A DNA stretch of 10,909 nt, from the NCBI GenBank assembly GCA_003555185.1, contig PWFZ01000320.1, positions 1 to 10,909 on the forward strand, read 5' to 3'. Below, piece after piece: positions 9,853-10,909 of this stretch. The stretch is from Balneolaceae bacterium (GTDB lineage Bacteria > Bacteroidota > Rhodothermia > Balneolales > Balneolaceae). Every line of letters starts with the position of its first letter. The stretch's first letter is position 1. The translations under genes were made by a program, and so were the position numbers. The notes beneath the pieces were generated by a model that was not told the DNA's origin, did not search any database, and worked only from the letters and a program-made list of their open reading frames with translations.

Positions 9853-9929
9853 GTTTAAGCTATTTATTAGTATTTAAAACATCTAATGATTCAAAACGTG
9901 GCTCAACCTATTCATGATATATTTTAGCA

Positions 9930-10393
9930 ATGAAAATCTTAACTACTTCTGTACTTTTCTCTTTATTTTCATGTTTTACAAATGCAGAAGCTCAAATAAA
10001 TTTTACTGTTAGTTATAAAAAGCTTTTCACTTCAATTACCCAATTTTAAGTCAGAATTTAGCTAACCGGAATATTCAGGCTTATTACAGTGATATGCGAG
10101 AACTTCGTAATTTCTATGAAAAGAATAGTTTAGTAACAAATATCTTTCAGCTTAAGGACATGTTTGCACTAGAAGTTCTTTATATGCACAGAGAATATGA
10201 AAGAGAGTTAGTACTATTTGATAAAGAATTTAATCTCTTATGCAATAGTGTACTACCTATACAATTAGATGGTCTTGAAGTGCCTAAATTCCATTTTTCA
10301 GATAAAGAATTTTTATATGTCTATCGAGAAGAAATTCATAATGACAATGATTTCAAAACATTTGTAACTGCTTATAATCCTGTTTGTCAATAA
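9930..10393 (+). pseudogene. Decayed exported-protein gene (signal peptide out of frame with C-terminal part)
   Basis: No intact gene is present here. From ATG at 9930 a 39-codon frame encodes MKILTTSVLFSLFSC, then FTNAEAQ, a clear signal-peptide-like start with an AEA-Q cleavage candidate, and stops at 10047. A second frame, shifted, is open from 10019 to 10393 (nearly 125 codons), with its first ATG only at 10094. It reads plausible soluble protein, including REYERELVLFDKEFN and DKEFLYVYREEI, suggestive of the last beta-strands of a propeller-type protein (a guess). The simplest reading is one exported protein broken by a frameshift and probably an internal loss. The 99-residue part from 10094 could also be a real small gene. 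The stretch is clearly AT-richer than gyrA, fitting decay or transfer. Product unknown. Confidence 0.5.
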
Positions 10394-10466
10394 TTTATTC
10401 CTGATGAAATATTTCCGCCGACTGATGTTCAACAGCTTTTCAACGTTTTTATAAACATACCCTTTG

Positions 10467-10484
10467 CCCCCTTTTTTAAGGGGG
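10467..10484. repeat. Inverted repeat CCCCCTT/AAGGGGG
   Basis: CCCCCTT (10467-10473), a TTTT loop and AAGGGGG (10478-10484) form a short perfect stem in otherwise AT-rich DNA. It lacks a T run on either exit side. It may be a dispersed intergenic element or a weak transcription barrier between the two converging units; function unknown. Confidence 0.55.
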
Positions 10485-10510
10485 AGTTTAACATACTAAA
10501 ATTTAAATAC

Positions 10511-10526
10511 CTAACTATGAAGTTAG
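10511..10526 (-). terminator. Possible weak terminator of the WYL gene
   Basis: CTAACT (10511-10516) and AGTTAG (10521-10526) pair around a four-base loop, 25 bases after the stop of the minus-strand WYL gene. On that strand a loose T-rich stretch follows (GTATTTAAATTTT). The stem is short and AT-rich, so this is a tentative call. Confidence 0.3.
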
Positions 10527-10550
10527 TAGTTATAAAGTATTTTGAATCCT

Positions 10551-10909
10551 TTAAACCTGATCCATCATTTTTTTCAATAACTCCCTCCTCTTGTTCTTTA
10601 AAATTTCTGGAGAGATGATTTCGACCTTATCGCCAAACTGTAGCAGCCATTCGTTGATGTAGTCTAAATTTTCAAATTTAAACGAGACCTTAATTATTTT
10701 ATCACAAACCCTGTTTTGATTAAAAATTTTAGTTGGTAGGTTTGCCTTAAACGCACGATCTGCTTCATTATAAACCTGCACCTCTATAATCCGACCGGAC
10801 TCGTTAGACCCAAAAATTAACGCCTCTACATCAATTTCCTCGCTAAGAGAGTAGATTTGACCCGATATTGTAACGTTATTCATGCGATCGAGTACAAAAT
10901 TCCGAATCG
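10551..10909 (-). CDS. WYL-domain transcriptional regulator, 5' part outside window
   Basis: The frame is open through the right edge, so the ATG at 10883 is internal and the N-terminal helix-turn-helix is not seen. About 119 codons are visible. They begin IRNFVLDRM, the typical end of a WYL core (pattern I-R-x-F-x-L-D-R-I/M), and continue into a C-terminal extension of the WCX type, ending VSFKFENLDYINEWLLQFGD (about 65-84 from the internal ATG) and then VEIISPEILKNKRRELLKKM. WYL proteins sense nucleic acid or nucleotide ligands and regulate nearby genes; many sit beside phage-defence loci (family knowledge). No partner is in view: the gene converges on the decayed gene at 9930-10393. The ligand and regulated genes cannot be judged from this piece. 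Confidence 0.8.
   Translation of the reverse strand, partial: IRNFVLDRMNNVTISGQIYSLSEEIDVEALIFGSNESGRIIEVQVYNEADRAFKANLPTKIFNQNRVCDKIIKVSFKFENLDYINEWLLQFGDKVEIISPEILKNKRRELLKKMMDQV

Noticed and set aside
10394..10550. Continuation of the decayed gene's frame past the stop at 10391
   Set aside because: The frame stays open for a while, but its translation runs into the GC inverted repeat and the antisense of the WYL gene; no coding signal is convincing.

Overview
This window looks like chromosomal DNA from a member of the Bacteroidota in the broad sense (FCB group). The family is an inference; a Balneolota- or Rhodothermia-like genome would fit. Four things support it. The cluster rpmB, rpmG and a short DUF4295-type gene is a Bacteroidota arrangement. 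The starts mostly lack a Shine-Dalgarno sequence. Upstream of rpmB there is an exact match to the Bacteroidota housekeeping promoter form (TTTTG, 20 bases, TAATTTTG). L28 and L33 are the cysteine-poor, zinc-free types. Base composition is moderately AT-rich throughout.

Layout, left to right. Positions 1-5043 are all on the minus strand. Read in the direction of transcription, they are rpmB, rpmG and the DUF4295 gene, closed by a strong hairpin terminator; then yqeY, cvpA and tyrS, packed with 8-base and ATGA junctions; then a MarR-family regulator; then comEC, which runs off the left edge. Positions 5044-5309 are a divergent promoter region. Positions 5310-9799, on the plus strand, hold gyrB and gyrA, which encode the two subunits of DNA gyrase, closed by a symmetric terminator at 9822-9852. 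From 9853 to 10550 there is no intact gene: the stretch holds a decayed gene that keeps its signal peptide but is out of frame with its C-terminal part, plus two small inverted repeats. The right edge (10551-10909, minus) is the C-terminal part of a WYL-domain regulator.

Most of the window is core housekeeping: translation (L28, L33, TyrRS, the tRNA amidotransferase-like YqeY), DNA topology (gyrase) and DNA uptake (ComEC). I found no new defence, mobile or biosynthetic system. The parts worth a second look are non-coding or at the right edge: a palindrome and 10-base-period repeat upstream of marR, the structured gyrB-gyrA spacer, the strongly C-over-G skewed divergent intergenic region, and the decaying AT-rich gene beside the truncated WYL regulator.
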